Positions 13,183 to 13,290 of a stretch of DNA of 13,290 nt are shown one piece after another. Made by a program: the position numbers and the translations under genes. Under the pieces are notes generated by a model. The model was given only the letters and a program-made list of their open reading frames with translations. It did not search any database and had not been told where the DNA came from. The DNA is taken from the NCBI GenBank assembly GCA_002839535.1, contig PGYF01000069.1, positions 1-13,290 on the forward strand. The letters run 5' to 3'. Source of the DNA: Nitrospira bacterium HGW-Nitrospira-1. GTDB taxonomy: Bacteria > Nitrospirota > Thermodesulfovibrionia > Thermodesulfovibrionales > UBA6898. How positions within the stretch are numbered: the stretch's first letter is position 1; each line of letters begins with the position of its first letter.

Positions 13183-13290
13183 AGAACCCTATGCCAAGAG
13201 CACAGGGCGTCAAAAGTCAAAACAAATTTATTCTGTCATTGTCCGGCTTGACCCCCGCATCAAGCATGCCCTCTGACTTGATCAGGGGGT
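13180..13290 (+). repeat. Composite palindromic repeat element, copy 4 (right part cut by window edge)
   Basis: It begins with TGAAGAAC (13180-13187), whose TGA is the stop codon of the upstream gene. An imperfect hairpin follows at 13187-13207, with one mismatch at A13191. The CGTCAAAAGTCAAAACAAAT spacer and GTCATTGTCCGGCTTGACC come next, matching copy 2 almost base for base. The inner part differs near the end (CTTGATCAGGGGGT), which can pair with ACCCCCGCATCAAG about 30 bases before. Confidence 0.88.

Overview
The window reads as chromosomal DNA of an anaerobic bacterium with moderate GC. It carries ferredoxin-dependent 2-oxoacid metabolism, a NAD-linked molybdenum/tungsten formate dehydrogenase with many Fe-S clusters, a c-type-heme sensor kinase and c-di-GMP enzymes. 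This mix fits Nitrospirota or a former 'deltaproteobacterial' lineage, but no marker gene is present, so that placement is a low-confidence inference. All ten recognised genes are on the + strand.

Layout. (1) 1-247: a composite palindromic repeat with a 21-bp tandem array. (2) 267-3634: a tight cluster of a PAS-GAF-GGDEF diguanylate cyclase, the beta (korB) and gamma (korC) subunits of a 2-oxoacid:ferredoxin oxidoreductase, and a short GNAT protein resembling N-acetylglutamate synthase. No alpha subunit is in view. (3) 3635-3983: a promoter-like sequence abutting a second repeat copy. (4) 3984-7414: a two-component pair with a 4-bp overlap, made of a membrane hybrid histidine kinase with a CxxCH heme motif in a Tll0287/DUF3365-type sensor and a REC-HD-GYP response regulator. 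(5) 7415-7651: an AT-only palindrome, a promoter-like sequence and an inverted, shortened third repeat copy. (6) 7652-13182: an operon of NuoE-like, NuoF-like and NuoG/FdhA-like subunits plus a small cyclic-nucleotide-binding-fold protein. (7) 13180-13290: a fourth repeat copy cut by the window edge.

How the genes work together (inference). The nuoE-nuoF-fdhA set should form a soluble complex linking formate/CO2 to NAD(H). The extra 2x[4Fe-4S] ferredoxin tail on NuoF makes ferredoxin coupling or electron bifurcation possible. KorBC would draw on the same ferredoxin pool. The diguanylate cyclase and the HD-GYP protein are opposing c-di-GMP enzymes in adjacent operons, and the second answers to a likely redox- or gas-sensing kinase.

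The most unusual signal is the repeat system. Related GTCATT...AATGAC palindromes punctuate every operon boundary, with variable tandem arrays and modular deletions. Separate palindromic elements also lie in frame inside korC (once, with a 3 x 24-bp tandem repeat) and fdhA (twice), so they are translated into linker peptides.
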